From positions 1 to 40,991 of the forward strand of contig JAOUHV010000024.1 of assembly GCA_029884425.1 (NCBI GenBank): a stretch of DNA of 40,991 nucleotides. The letters run 5' to 3'. Made by a program: the position numbers and the translations under genes. The notes under the pieces were generated by a model. The model was not told the origin of the DNA. It saw only the letters and a list, made by a program, of their open reading frames with translations, and did not search any database. Source of the stretch: Gammaproteobacteria bacterium. Lineage in GTDB: Bacteria; Pseudomonadota; Gammaproteobacteria; S012-40. Below are positions 1 through 8,528 of this stretch, piece after piece (the first letter of the stretch is position 1; each line of letters begins with the position of its first letter).

Positions 1-822
1 CATTGATGAAATCAATTTGCCGATTTCGTCGCTGGAATGTGCTTGCAGGTCTTGTGTCAGATCACCTTGGGCGATGCGTTCAGAGGCACTGACAGCTTTA
101 TTTAAACCACGAACGATGCTGCTGATAATGGCTAATGACAGGGTGACACCGATAATCATGCCGACGATGGTGACGATGCTCATCGTACTGATGGCCTTCG
201 CTTCTTCTTTTTCCACGGTGTCGATAGCGTCTGCGGTGAATTTTTCAACTTCAGCCAGCACGTTGCTGAGATCCTTGTTGAGCTGTTCTTCCAGTTTTTC
301 CACTTCTTCTGCAGCTAAGGCAGCTTCGTGCAAATTATTTTTTGCTACCAGTTGGAAAATCGCTTCTACTTTTCGATCGTAGCTGGCATGGGCTTTTTCC
401 AACGCGATGATTTGTGTCAACAGCTTGGTGAACTCTTCGATTTGCTCTTTGTTGTGCGCGGTGTCCAAGCCCTGTTTTGCAATTTTCTCAGCTTCTTTTA
501 GTTCTTCATCAACAGTGGCTCCCAGCTTCTTAAATTCTTCCAGCGCTTTTTGGTAACCTTCACGCGCGGTTTTTTCTTCAGCCAATACGTTGCCATAGCG
601 CAAAGCTTTTTCCATAGTGATGGATTGTTCCAACTGATGTTCGGTAATACTCGTCATGCTCTTGGTTAGAGGCATGTCGTTGCTGGTGATATCGTGAAGT
701 TCATTACCGATGGATTGCAAACTGCTGATGCCGGTGGCAGTCAGGGTCAGCGCGGCGATAATCAGGGTGCTGGCGAGAATAATGATTTTTGATCTTACAG
801 ACAGATTGATAAGCATGTTCAT
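1..822 (-). CDS. Methyl-accepting chemotaxis protein, N-terminal part (runs off the window)
   Basis: The reading frame is open from an ATG at 822 to the window edge, giving 274 residues of an incomplete protein. An AGGAGAG ribosome binding site lies just before the ATG. Residues about 10-32 form a first membrane helix. A long, charged, Glu/Lys-rich helical region follows (about 35-210), typical of a four-helix-bundle periplasmic sensor. A second membrane helix comes at about 213-237, then a HAMP domain (ending ...ASERIAQGDLTQDL, then SSDEIGKLISSM). This is the order of chemoreceptors, which pass ligand signals to CheA/CheW. The signalling hairpin and methylation sites lie outside the window, so a HAMP-containing kinase or cyclase is not strictly excluded. 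The HAMP sequence and sensor style make a chemoreceptor much more likely. Confidence 0.85.
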   Translation of the reverse strand, partial: MNMLINLSVRSKIIILASTLIIAALTLTATGISSLQSIGNELHDITSNDMPLTKSMTSITEHQLEQSITMEKALRYGNVLAEEKTAREGYQKALEEFKKLGATVDEELKEAEKIAKQGLDTAHNKEQIEEFTKLLTQIIALEKAHASYDRKVEAIFQLVAKNNLHEAALAAEEVEKLEEQLNKDLSNVLAEVEKFTADAIDTVEKEEAKAISTMSIVTIVGMIIGVTLSLAIISSIVRGLNKAVSASERIAQGDLTQDLQAHSSDEIGKLISSM

Positions 823-1159
823 AGTACTCTCCTGATCCAGAATTAAAGCGTCACTACCATGTTGTTGTTGAAGTACAGCAATGCTTGGTTTGGATGTGCT
901 GGTTACTACTGTTGCATGGTAGGTTTTCGTCTGCCGCCGGGATGGTTGAATGTAACTCAAATGTAAACTGCGAGATTAGTCTCAAACAAAACGTGACGTT
1001 TTTTGAGGATTTGAAGTTTTTTGTCTTGTAAATGCCTGGTTTTGCCGGCCAGTTCACAGTTTGTTGAGCAGAAAGTGAACTAGTCACTAATGGTGGGCAT
1101 ATGCCCGCGCAGGATTTACAATAGCCGTCTCCCTTAATTTCCAGTGAATTGTAAATTGC
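823..1159. other. Intergenic region between divergent chemoreceptor gene and pyrD
   Basis: This region must hold the promoters of both divergent genes. I see no convincing sigma-28 or sigma-70 promoter on either strand. A quasi-palindrome, AGTGA-ACTAG-TCACT at 1074-1088, lies about 70 bases before pyrD and might be an operator; this is only a guess from symmetry. A possible 77-codon frame on the minus strand here has no protein-like features. Confidence 0.4.
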
Positions 1160-2182
1160 ATGCTCTATCCCCTGATCAAACCAGTGTTATTCCGTCTTGA
1201 TGCTGAGCGCGCGCATCAATTGACCCTGAAATCATTAGACTTGCTCCAAGGTCTTGGGCTGGCCGGTTGTCTGGCCAAAGCCAAGGTTGAGGATAGCGTC
1301 GAGGTCATGGGCATCCGCTTTCCCAATCGGGTGGGTTTGGCGGCGGGCCTGGACAAGAATGGCGAGCACATTCTCGGGTTGGCGGCGCTGGGGTTCGGTT
1401 TTGTCGAGATCGGTACCGTGACGCCGCGCCCGCAGCCGGGCAATCCCAAGCCGCGTTTGTTCCGGGTGGTCGAAGGCGAGGGCATTATCAATCGCATGGG
1501 GTTTAATAATCTTGGGGTGGATTACCTGCTCGAGCAGGTGAAGCGGACGCCCTTTGATGGAGTGCTTGGCATTAACATCGGCAAAAATTTCGATACGCCC
1601 ATTGAAAAAGCCACCGATGATTATTTGATTGGTCTGGAAAAGTCCTACGATCTGGCCAGCTACATCACGATCAACATTTCTTCGCCCAACACCAAGAATC
1701 TGCGCCAGTTGCAGCAGGGTGACGAAATGCAACTATTGCTCAGCTCACTGAAAAATCGCCAGCAGCAATTGGCTGCCGAGCGTGGTCGCTACGTGCCGCT
1801 GGTGGTGAAGATTGCCCCCGATCTGGATCACGAGCAAATTAAAACCATTGCCCGTCTGCTGAAAGAAAACGGCATCGACGGCGTGATTGCCACCAACACC
1901 ACCATCGGTCGCGAAGGCGTCGAAGGGATGAAAAATGCCAATGAAACAGGCGGCCTGAGTGGCGCGCCGCTGACGCACAAGTCAACGGAAGTGGTGCGGG
2001 CGCTGAAAGCCGAGCTGGGCGAGGCGCTGCCCATTATCGCTGCTGGCGGCATCATGTGCGGTGCCGACGCCGTGGCGAAAATCGAAGCGGGAGCCAAACT
2101 GGTTCAAGTCTATAGCGGTTTGATTTATCGCGGTCCGGCGCTGGTGAATGACGTGGCCAGCGCGTTGGCGAAGATGCGATGA
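1160..2182 (+). CDS. pyrD: Dihydroorotate dehydrogenase (quinone), class 2
   Basis: PyrD oxidises dihydroorotate to orotate, the fourth step of de novo pyrimidine synthesis, using FMN and membrane quinone. The 340-residue length matches class 2 enzymes (E. coli 336). The N-terminal amphipathic segment (residues 1-35), which marks class 2 and docks to the inner membrane, is present. Recognisable blocks are [11 protein letters not shown] (about 59-69), [13 protein letters not shown] (83-95), NRMGFNNLG (111-119), NISSPNT with the catalytic-base Ser175 at the same number as in E. coli, IATNTT, and the phosphate-binding GGI and VYSG segments near the C-terminus. The ATG lacks a clear Shine-Dalgarno sequence. 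The stop codon overlaps the start of the next gene (ATGA at 2179-2182), so the two are probably translationally coupled. Confidence 0.96.
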   Translation: MLYPLIKPVLFRLDAERAHQLTLKSLDLLQGLGLAGCLAKAKVEDSVEVMGIRFPNRVGLAAGLDKNGEHILGLAALGFGFVEIGTVTPRPQPGNPKPRLFRVVEGEGIINRMGFNNLGVDYLLEQVKRTPFDGVLGINIGKNFDTPIEKATDDYLIGLEKSYDLASYITINISSPNTKNLRQLQQGDEMQLLLSSLKNRQQQLAAERGRYVPLVVKIAPDLDHEQIKTIARLLKENGIDGVIATNTTIGREGVEGMKNANETGGLSGAPLTHKSTEVVRALKAELGEALPIIAAGGIMCGADAVAKIEAGAKLVQVYSGLIYRGPALVNDVASALAKMR

Positions 2183-3346
2183 CCGAATTTGTCCAGCCGG
2201 ATTACCAGGGCGCAGGGCTGATTAATTTAATCAGCAGTATTCGTCTGGCCAGTGGTGATCCAAGCAGCGCACATCCGCCTTTGGCCGGGTTGCCGCTGGA
2301 ACCATTGCAGCAGGCGCAGCATCTGGTGCTGCTGGTGATTGATGGCCTGGGCTACGATTTTTTGCAGCGCCAGCAAGGCAGTTTTTTACAGCGGCATTGT
2401 CAGCAGTCGCTGACATCGGTGTTTCCAACCACGACCAGTGCGGCGATTACCTCGGTGATGTCCGGGCTGGCGCCCGCGCAACATGCGCTGACCGGCTGGT
2501 TTATGTACCTGCAGGAGCTGGGGGCAGTGACTGCGATTCTGCCGTTCACCTCTCGTTGTGGCAATGTCAGTTTTCAACGGCAGGGAATCGACATCAGTCA
2601 GGTGGTGGATGCGACGGGTTATTATTCGCGGCTGGATCGTCACGTGTATGTGGTGAGTGAACAGCGCCTGTTGAATTCGCCATTCTCCAACTGTTTTACC
2701 GGATGTGAATAATCTGGGCTACGACAATCTCGCTGGCTGTTTCAAACAATTGAACAAGGTGCTGGCTCAGGATAGTCGTACGTTCAGTTATGTCTACTGG
2801 GCGCAACTGGATCACGACGGTCATGTGTACGGCATGAACAGCCCGCAGACGCAGCAGCATTTTGCGGAACTGGATGCTGCGCTGGAAGCGCTGGCCGATT
2901 CGTTGGCTGGCAGCGATGCTTGTGTGCTGATTACTGCCGACCATGGTTTGGTTGATACGGAGCTGACTCAGGTGATTCACCTGGAACAACACCCTGAGTT
3001 GCAGGCGATGCTCAGTCATCCGTTGTGTGGCGAACCGCGTGCGGCGTACTGCTATCTCAAACCTGGTCGAGAAGCTGCGTTTGAAGCCTATGTTCAAACC
3101 CATCTGCAGGAGTTTTGTGAGGCTCGTCCCAGTCGGGAGTTGGTGCAGCAGGGGTATTTTGGACCCGGCGAGATTCATCCCAAATTACTGGACAGGATTG
3201 GCGATTACACCTTGCTGATGAAATCCAACTACGTGATCAAGGATAGGCTGCTGGGGGAAAAAGCTTTCAATCAGCGGGGCGTACACGGCGGTCTGAGCCG
3301 CCAGGAGGTTTACATCCCGCTGATTTGTTTGACGGGCAGTGGCTAG
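2179..3346 (+). pseudogene. Alkaline-phosphatase-superfamily phosphodiesterase / nucleotide pyrophosphatase, frameshifted
   Basis: Two adjoining frames together make one type I phosphodiesterase/nucleotide pyrophosphatase-like protein of about 390 residues. The 5' part (2179-2712) carries the first metal site VIDGLG (Asp55) and the nucleophile region FPTTTSAA (Thr about 85-86). The 3' part (2705-3346, nominal GTG start) carries LDHDGHVYG and TADHG, the remaining metal ligands. The halves are offset by one base. Stops in the alternative frames confine the shift to about 2675-2709. Dropping one T from the TTTT run at 2694-2697 would join them as ...SNC-LPDVNNLGYD. It may be a real mutation or an extra base in the assembly. 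Neither half alone would hold the full active site. The start overlaps the pyrD stop, so it is probably co-transcribed with pyrD. The substrate is unknown. Confidence 0.85.
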
Positions 3347-3349
3347 CGG

Positions 3350-3646
3350 CTAGCCCATGGTTTCGTAGGAGTTGTTCCAATCATCGTCGTCATCCAAAAA
3401 CTCGGCGGTGATTTCGTCGATCTCGGCGTCCGGTTCTTCAAGACCCCCGCTCCAGCTATCAGGCGTTGCGCATTCCTCAATGGTCATTCCTTCCCACTCA
3501 GAAAATGAAAGCTCGTCCATGGTGCCGTCAAAGTATTGAATTTCTATGGCCTCTGCATCATCGTCAATGTCAACGATCAGAAAAGGTTGCCCCTGATCCG
3601 GGTGTTGATACCACTGGTCGACGATGGGAGAAAGTTCGTTCAGCAT
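3350..3646 (-). CDS. Small acidic DUF6763-type protein
   Basis: This is a 98-residue, strongly acidic protein with clusters of Asp/Glu (an IVDIDDDAEAIE segment and a run of Asp near the C-terminus), no signal peptide and no membrane helix, so it should be cytosolic. The opening residues (MLNELSPIVDQWYQ) and the tract around YFDGTMDELSFSEW resemble a small family of unknown function found in Gammaproteobacteria that I recall as DUF6763; this family assignment is from memory. A good ribosome binding site (AGGAGA) lies 9 bases before the ATG. It is convergent with the phosphodiesterase, with only three bases between their stops. No function can be given. Confidence 0.8.
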   Translation of the reverse strand: MLNELSPIVDQWYQHPDQGQPFLIVDIDDDAEAIEIQYFDGTMDELSFSEWEGMTIEECATPDSWSGGLEEPDAEIDEITAEFLDDDDDWNNSYETMG

Positions 3647-3726
3647 AGCCCCGTCTCCTTTTTTGGATGATCAAACTGAGCATAGAATTGCGGCTGCTGG
3701 TTTGCAAATTCATGCCCCAAAAAACA

Positions 3727-4350
3727 TTAGCTAAATTGGTGTAACAACCCATCCAGTATGTACTGGATGGCCAGGGCGGCGAGCAGCAGTCCGAGGACGC
3801 GACCAACCACATTGGTTCCGGTTTGCCCCAAGATGGCCATGATTTGGGCCGAAAAAATCAGGGCGATGTAGTGCAATATCAACACAAGCGCCAAGGTGCC
3901 TAGCACAATGCCGATCAACGGCGCTTGTTCTTCGGCTTCGCCGAGCAGAAGCAACAGCGTGGTCATGGCACCGGGGCCGGCGATCAGCGGAATGGCCAGG
4001 GGAAACACGCTGATGTCGGTACGCTGTTTGGCTTCGGATTCTTCGCCATGGGTGGTGGAGCGCAAACCCGATTGGCGGGCGAACACCATGTCGATGGCGA
4101 GTAAAAACAGCAGCACGCCACCGGCAATGCGAAATGCATCCATGCTGATGCCGAGGCTGCCCAACAAAACGTGGCCACCCAGGGCGAACAAAAATAATAA
4201 AATTGCTGCGATCAGTGTACCGCGCAGGGCGATGGCCCGGCGTTGGGCGACGGTTTCGTTTTGCGTCAGGACAGCAAAAATCGGCGCAACCCCGATGGGG
4301 TCCAGCACCACAAACAGCACAATAAAAGTATTGATAAAAAATTCCAGCAT
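3727..4350 (-). CDS. MarC family integral membrane protein
   Basis: A 207-residue, very hydrophobic protein with about six membrane helices. The beginning (MLEFFINTFIVLF..DPIGVAPIF) and the tract FPLAIPLIAGPGAMTT near the middle are hallmarks of the MarC/YchE/YhgN family of inner membrane proteins. Their transport role has never been settled; the old link with multiple antibiotic resistance was withdrawn for E. coli MarC. The frame stays open further upstream to 4443, but the ATG at 4350 fits the family N-terminus and has a GGAG site six bases before it. The upstream codons are hydrophilic and unlike the family. It lies 56 bases downstream of the ceramidase-like gene on the same strand, so co-transcription is possible. 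Confidence 0.9.
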   Translation of the reverse strand: MLEFFINTFIVLFVVLDPIGVAPIFAVLTQNETVAQRRAIALRGTLIAAILLFLFALGGHVLLGSLGISMDAFRIAGGVLLFLLAIDMVFARQSGLRSTTHGEESEAKQRTDISVFPLAIPLIAGPGAMTTLLLLLGEAEEQAPLIGIVLGTLALVLILHYIALIFSAQIMAILGQTGTNVVGRVLGLLLAALAIQYILDGLLHQFS

Positions 4351-4406
4351 GAAGACTCCGCAATGCCGTGCATACACGTTAGCTGCGGCATTTTGTATGC
4401 CAGGCT

Positions 4407-5801
4407 TTAGTTGTTTGTCGCCTGCTGGATGAAGGTTTTGCAAACCTCGTTGAGGTAATCGCCGGCCCAGCGGCCAAAGAAATTGACCTTGCGCACGGTG
4501 TAGTGATCCTGATCATAGCGATCAGCGGGCATGAGGTAGCCGATGTAGTCGCCGTTGAATCCGGTGACCCAGGTATAAACGCCGCGCTCTTGTCCCCATT
4601 GCTCTAAACGTTGGGTGAGTTCATTGGCGTAATCGGCGGGTTGACCGAATAAAAACAGCGGACCAATGCGCAGTGCGTGGATATAGCTGTTGCGGTCATG
4701 GAATACCGCGCCAACCAACAATGGGCTGAGTCGCCATTGATCGCCGATGCGAAATTGCTGACTGGGTAATTCCACCGGAATGAGTGCAACGTCGAGCACG
4801 GCCTGATCGGCCTGCCATTGCGCTTGCTGTTTCTGTTGCGCAAACCACTGAACCAAGCGGTCGCTCATGTCCTGCATTTGTGCGAGTTGTGTTGTCACTT
4901 CGCCATCGGGAATTTTTCCGTGACCGATGGGCAAGGCACCGCCGACGCCGCCCGAGGCAAACAGCACCGGACTGTTCAATTGTTTTTCCAACAGCGATTG
5001 CAGCAGGCCAGGATAATCACCGCTGATTTGATGATTGAGTTTGCCTAAAAAAGTGGCGTGCGCGTTAAAGGTGATGAGGTTGGCCAGTGGTTGGTTTTGC
5101 GCATCACGCATTTGCAGCCAGTGCAAACTGCTGCGTTCGTTGTGGCCATCTTGGTGGAGTTGGTTGTAGACAAAACTGTCAGCCGTGGCCGCATCCATGT
5201 CCAGGCGTTGATAGCGCAATGAAATGGGTTGCTGTTGGCTGCGGCTTTGACGGGCAATGTCGGCCAGCGACTGGGTCAGTTGACGGAAGTAGCTCGCGTT
5301 AAATTCGCCCAAGGTTTGTTGTTCCACCAGACCGTGCGCGTATCCTCCCGGACCGGAATGGGTGTGGGTCGCGGTAAAAAATAATTGCTCGCGGGGAATG
5401 TGGCTAAGCCGACTGACTTCGTCGACCAATTCCGGCATGGGCAACAATAACTCGGCTCCGAGCAGCGTGACCTGCTGCGTCCCGTTACTGATGGTGATGG
5501 CCTTGGCATACACCGGGCTGAGTGCGCCCTGATTTTCTTTGGGATCACGCGCCGAATAACCACCCATCGGCGAACCCGGCGCGGGCGTAATGTCGGCACT
5601 GGCGAAGCCCCCGAATAGCGGCAAGGCTTGCTGCGGGTATTGGCGAGTCTGCAATGGTGCCAGGGTGTCGTGTGCGTAGCTGGTGTCAGTATACGGGGTA
5701 TCATCGACCGGCCACGGGCCAATGCCCACAATGCACAGGCTGCAAACCAGCAACAGCAGGATGATTAAGCGGCGACGACGGGTAATCTTGTTCTTCAGCA
5801 T
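4407..5801 (-). CDS. Neutral/alkaline non-lysosomal ceramidase-family protein, membrane-anchored
   Basis: A 464-residue protein with a basic N-terminus and one hydrophobic segment (residues 11-28), so it is either anchored in the inner membrane or secreted. The block FGGFASADITPAPGSPMGGY (about 63-82) and ATHTHSGPGGY (about 144-154) are typical of the ceramidase N-terminal domain; the histidines of THTH and of NAHAT (about 246-250) fit the zinc ligands. The family hydrolyses the amide bond of ceramides. However, the segment that in known bacterial ceramidases holds the nucleophilic Ser (GN-L-S-P) reads GG-A-L-P here (287-291), so ceramide hydrolysis is doubtful. I chose ATG 5801; a GTG at 5840 in the same frame would add 13 residues, and neither has a strong ribosome binding site. 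It is divergent from cobU with a short shared upstream region. Confidence 0.78.
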   Translation of the reverse strand: MLKNKITRRRRLIILLLLVCSLCIVGIGPWPVDDTPYTDTSYAHDTLAPLQTRQYPQQALPLFGGFASADITPAPGSPMGGYSARDPKENQGALSPVYAKAITISNGTQQVTLLGAELLLPMPELVDEVSRLSHIPREQLFFTATHTHSGPGGYAHGLVEQQTLGEFNASYFRQLTQSLADIARQSRSQQQPISLRYQRLDMDAATADSFVYNQLHQDGHNERSSLHWLQMRDAQNQPLANLITFNAHATFLGKLNHQISGDYPGLLQSLLEKQLNSPVLFASGGVGGALPIGHGKIPDGEVTTQLAQMQDMSDRLVQWFAQQKQQAQWQADQAVLDVALIPVELPSQQFRIGDQWRLSPLLVGAVFHDRNSYIHALRIGPLFLFGQPADYANELTQRLEQWGQERGVYTWVTGFNGDYIGYLMPADRYDQDHYTVRKVNFFGRWAGDYLNEVCKTFIQQATNN

Positions 5802-5896
5802 AGCGGAGAAGTTTAGCAGATTGTCGCCGGTTATCTGCACAGACGCTGTCAGTGGTGGCTGATATAATCGCCAACCGAACGCGAAGGGAAGAAAGC

Positions 5897-6412
5897 ATGA
5901 AGCATTTGATACTGGGGGGCGTACGCTCGGGAAAATCGGCCTATGCCGAGGACCTGGCGCAACGCAGTGGGCTGGAGGTGTGTTACATCGCCACGGCTCA
6001 GGCCTGGGACGACGAAATGCGTCAGCGCATCGAACTGCACCAGCAGCGGCGCCCTTCGGCCTGGCGTGGAATAGAGGAGCCGTTGGCGTTGGCCGAACGA
6101 CTGACGGCCGAGGCGGCCAGTCACCGCTGTTTGTTGGTGGATTGTCTGACGTTGTGGCTGACGAATCAGCTGATGAACCAGCCGTCGCCGACCGCGATGG
6201 CGCAGTTACGGCAGCAATTGGTCGCTGCCGTGGTGAATGCCCCCGGACAGATTATTTTAGTAAGTAACGAAACCAGTTTAGGCGTGGTTCCCATGGGGGA
6301 GTTAAGCCGCCGTTTTTGCGATGAAGCAGGGCGCTTGCATCAGGCGCTGGCGGCAGAATGTGATCGGGTTAGTCTGGTCATCGCTGGACTGGCTCAACAG
6401 TTGAAAGGATAA
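5897..6412 (+). CDS. cobU: Adenosylcobinamide kinase / adenosylcobinamide-phosphate guanylyltransferase
   Basis: This bifunctional enzyme phosphorylates adenosylcobinamide and then transfers GMP to it, making AdoCbi-GDP for the nucleotide-loop assembly of vitamin B12. The protein is 171 residues, the usual size. The P-loop GGVRSGKSAYAE lies at residues 7-18. YIATAQAWDDEM and RIELHQQRRP (His48) match the region that carries the guanylylated His in CobU. LVDCLTLWLTN, LVSNETSLGVVP and the GRLHQALA tract complete the family signature. ATG 5897 is chosen because it has a GGAAG site and begins right before the P-loop strand; the frame stays open upstream from GTG 5852 but adds nothing family-like. 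cobT follows two bases after the stop. I see no cobalamin riboswitch in the short upstream region. Confidence 0.94.
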   Translation: MKHLILGGVRSGKSAYAEDLAQRSGLEVCYIATAQAWDDEMRQRIELHQQRRPSAWRGIEEPLALAERLTAEAASHRCLLVDCLTLWLTNQLMNQPSPTAMAQLRQQLVAAVVNAPGQIILVSNETSLGVVPMGELSRRFCDEAGRLHQALAAECDRVSLVIAGLAQQLKG

Positions 6413-6414
6413 AT

Positions 6415-7461
6415 ATGTGGTTTGAACAATCGGTGGCATCCGTGGATGTTGGGGCTCAACAGCGAGCCAGCGAGCGTCAGGGGACGTTAACCAAACCACC
6501 TGGTTCATTAGGTCGGCTGGAAAGTTTGGCTATTCAATTGGCCGGACTGCAAGGTCGGGAGTTGCCGCAAATTGATGGTGTTTACATCGGTGTTTTTGCC
6601 GGTGACCACGGCGTGGCTGACGAAGGTGTGTCAGCGTTTCCGCAGGTGGTGACTGGCGAAATGGTGAAAAATTTTGCCCGTGGTGGCGCCGCGATCAGTG
6701 TGATGGCGCGTATGCATCAAGCCAGGCTGGAAGTGTTTAACTGCGGCACCGTTGGCGAATTAGCACCGATGGACGGTGTACTGGATCGTCGTGTCGCCGC
6801 AGGTACGCAAAATCTTGCCAGGCAGGCGGCCATGAGCGAAGCGCAACTGCAGCAGGCTTTGGCTATTGGTCAGGAAGCCGTGACGCGGGCCAAGCAAAAT
6901 GGCGCGAACGTTTTTATCGCGGGTGAAATGGGTATTGCCAATACCACTGCGGCCACGGCAGTGGCGTGTGCGTTATTGTCTAAACCGGCTGCGCAAATTG
7001 TTGGTCCAGGTACTGGCATTGATGCGGCGGGTGTGGCGCACAAGGCGCAGGTGATTGAACAGGCGTTGGCGCTGCATTCGCTGGCTGCAAATGCACCACT
7101 AGAGGCATTGCGCTGTGTGGGTGGATTTGAAATTGCCGCGATGACTGGCGCCTATATCGCTGCTGCGCAACAAGGCATGACTATCGTGGTTGATGGGTTT
7201 ATTGCATCGGCGTCGGCGCTGTTGGCTTGTCGCATCAATGCTGGCGTACGCGATTGGATGGTGTTTGCCCATGCATCGGCAGAACCCGGTCATGTAGCGA
7301 TGATGAATGCGTTAGATGCAAAACCGCTACTGGATCTTGGGATGCGTTTGGGTGAAGGCAGCGGTGCGGCTGTTGCTGTGTCTCTGTTGCAGGCGGCGTG
7401 TGCGCTGCATGGACAAATGGCGACGTTTGCCCAGGCCGGCGTTTCTGAAAAATCCAATTAA
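6415..7461 (+). CDS. cobT: Nicotinate-nucleotide--dimethylbenzimidazole phosphoribosyltransferase
   Basis: CobT activates the lower ligand of cobalamin: it moves phosphoribose from nicotinate mononucleotide to 5,6-dimethylbenzimidazole, giving alpha-ribazole phosphate. The length of 348 residues is standard. Visible signatures are the early TKPPGSLGRLE, the GDHGVADEGVSAFPQ block, GEMGIANTTAA, VGPGTGID, and near the C-terminus GMRLGEGSGAA, whose Glu314 corresponds to the catalytic base (Glu317 in Salmonella). It begins two bases after cobU, with a GGAT-type ribosome binding site inside the cobU end, and a strong hairpin terminator follows. The pair indicates B12 salvage or completion; the corrin ring genes are not in this window. 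Confidence 0.96.
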   Translation: MWFEQSVASVDVGAQQRASERQGTLTKPPGSLGRLESLAIQLAGLQGRELPQIDGVYIGVFAGDHGVADEGVSAFPQVVTGEMVKNFARGGAAISVMARMHQARLEVFNCGTVGELAPMDGVLDRRVAAGTQNLARQAAMSEAQLQQALAIGQEAVTRAKQNGANVFIAGEMGIANTTAATAVACALLSKPAAQIVGPGTGIDAAGVAHKAQVIEQALALHSLAANAPLEALRCVGGFEIAAMTGAYIAAAQQGMTIVVDGFIASASALLACRINAGVRDWMVFAHASAEPGHVAMMNALDAKPLLDLGMRLGEGSGAAVAVSLLQAACALHGQMATFAQAGVSEKSN

Positions 7462-7462
7462 A

Positions 7463-7493
7463 AAATCGGCCCTGAACAGGGCCGATTTTTTTT
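7463..7493. terminator. Bidirectional hairpin terminator after cobT
   Basis: The arms ATCGGCCCTG and CAGGGCCGAT flank a two-base loop and are followed by eight T on the plus strand and preceded by a run of A. It can therefore also end the transcript of the small membrane protein gene arriving from the minus strand. Confidence 0.93.
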
Positions 7494-7512
7494 CTACTGT
7501 TGTCGCTGTTAA

Positions 7513-7749
7513 TCAAAACTCGCCGCGTAAATCGCGATGCTCACGATAAATTTCTACACACTTGTTGATCACGGCATAGAAAGGATCCCAAACTACCATG
7601 GTAGTAATCCAAAGGTAGATGGTTAATACGTGCATCGCCGCAAACCAGGTGCTGGTGATGTTCATAGCATAGGTGACGATTAGCAGCATGACACCAAAGA
7701 CGACACGTAGAATTCGATCGAATGGGCCGATGAGGGATGCTTTGATCAT
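7513..7749 (-). CDS. Small inner-membrane protein, YgaP-like transmembrane domain (DUF2892)
   Basis: A 78-residue protein starting MIKASLIGPFDRILRVVFG, followed by two hydrophobic stretches (about 14-30 and 37-56), then a short hydrophilic tail (KCVEIYREHRDL). The FDRI-R--G opening is the recognisable start of DUF2892, the two-helix membrane module that is fused to rhodanese in E. coli YgaP but often stands alone, as here. No rhodanese domain is adjacent, so the role is unknown. An AGGAGA site precedes the ATG with good spacing. It is convergent with cobT and shares its terminator. Confidence 0.82.
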   Translation of the reverse strand: MIKASLIGPFDRILRVVFGVMLLIVTYAMNITSTWFAAMHVLTIYLWITTMVVWDPFYAVINKCVEIYREHRDLRGEF

Positions 7750-8018
7750 AGGCTGTCTCCTGTCCTAGGGGGCACTTTAAGTGGTGCAATAGCCGCACCG
7801 TTGTTACCAAAAAAATTTCAGACTGCTATGTATTGCATCGTCTTCCGGACAAAAAACTAGACCGAGAGTGATCGTCTTTTTAGGGATGATTTCTTTGTTT
7901 AGCGAGGGGTTTTGCGCTGGAGTAATTGAAAAATATCCTAATTTGAACAGGTTAGTTTGATTGTTGTGAGATACAGTATTTGGTCTGGATTTGTTCTAAT
8001 TTGCAGATGGACCGCTAT

Positions 8019-8414
8019 TCAAAGACCAAGTAGCCGATCTGTTTCCTGGAGTAATTTTTGGCCATCAATGGGTTTGGTAAAATAAGCGCTGAAGCCGTGG
8101 GCCATGGCATATTCAACTTCTGCGGGCATAGCATTAGCGCTAATGGCGACAATGGGTAGTTGTGGATTGGTATGGCGCAATCGTTGAGTGGCTTCAATGC
8201 CATTAATGCCGGGTAAATTGATATCCATCAAAATCAAATCGTAATGATGCTGAGCGATGAGTGCGAAGCCTTCTTCGGCACTGGTGCTGGTATCTAGTTC
8301 AATTTGTGGATTTTTTTTATAGAACAGTTTGACTAGCTTGAGATTGGGGGCATTGTCTTCAATGTATAACACACGACGGCGTTGGTAAGTGGCGCAAGTG
8401 TGGCTCTCGGTCAC
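8019..8414 (-). CDS. Single-domain response regulator (CheY-like receiver)
   Basis: A receiver domain with no output domain, 131 residues from the GTG at 8414. The phosphorylation site is complete: acidic pair Glu19/Asp20 (YIEDN), phosphoacceptor Asp64 (LMDINLPG), Ser92 (AISANA) and Lys114 (FTKPI). Such proteins signal by phosphorylation-dependent binding to a partner. Translation is set at the GTG because the family sequence begins there. The frame runs open upstream to 8669, but that stretch overlaps the kinase-like gene and its codons look unlike protein. A run of seven G just upstream of the GTG may serve as the ribosome binding site. The gene follows the histidine-kinase-like gene by about 155 bases on the same strand, separated by a strong inverted repeat. 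Confidence 0.87.
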   Translation of the reverse strand: MTESHTCATYQRRRVLYIEDNAPNLKLVKLFYKKNPQIELDTSTSAEEGFALIAQHHYDLILMDINLPGINGIEATQRLRHTNPQLPIVAISANAMPAEVEYAMAHGFSAYFTKPIDGQKLLQETDRLLGL

Positions 8415-8423
8415 AGATATCCC

Positions 8424-8436
8424 CCCCAAAAAATCT
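8424..8436 (-). promoter_or_regulatory. Homopolymer run (T6G7) in the leader of the response regulator gene
   Basis: Reading the minus strand, six T are followed by seven G ending about eight bases before the GTG start. The G run is the only plausible Shine-Dalgarno element. Homopolymer runs of this sort can slip during replication, so its length, and hence translation, might vary; nothing in a single sequence proves this. Coordinates are approximate by a few bases. Confidence 0.3.
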
Positions 8437-8528
8437 TTTGTATATTTCCCAGCAGCTGTCGTTGTGACAGACGAAAAATAACGACGATTCCTATTTATCT
8501 GCGATTCGGCGGAAAAGCTGAGCGGTAA

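Noticed and set aside
854-1087. 77-codon minus-strand frame between the chemoreceptor and pyrD
   Set aside because: No ribosome binding site, low-complexity Asn/Thr/Ser content and no protein family pattern; it occupies the divergent promoter region.
5802-5896. Cobalamin riboswitch upstream of cobU
   Set aside because: The upstream space is short and shared with a divergent gene, and no B12-box-like sequence was found by eye.
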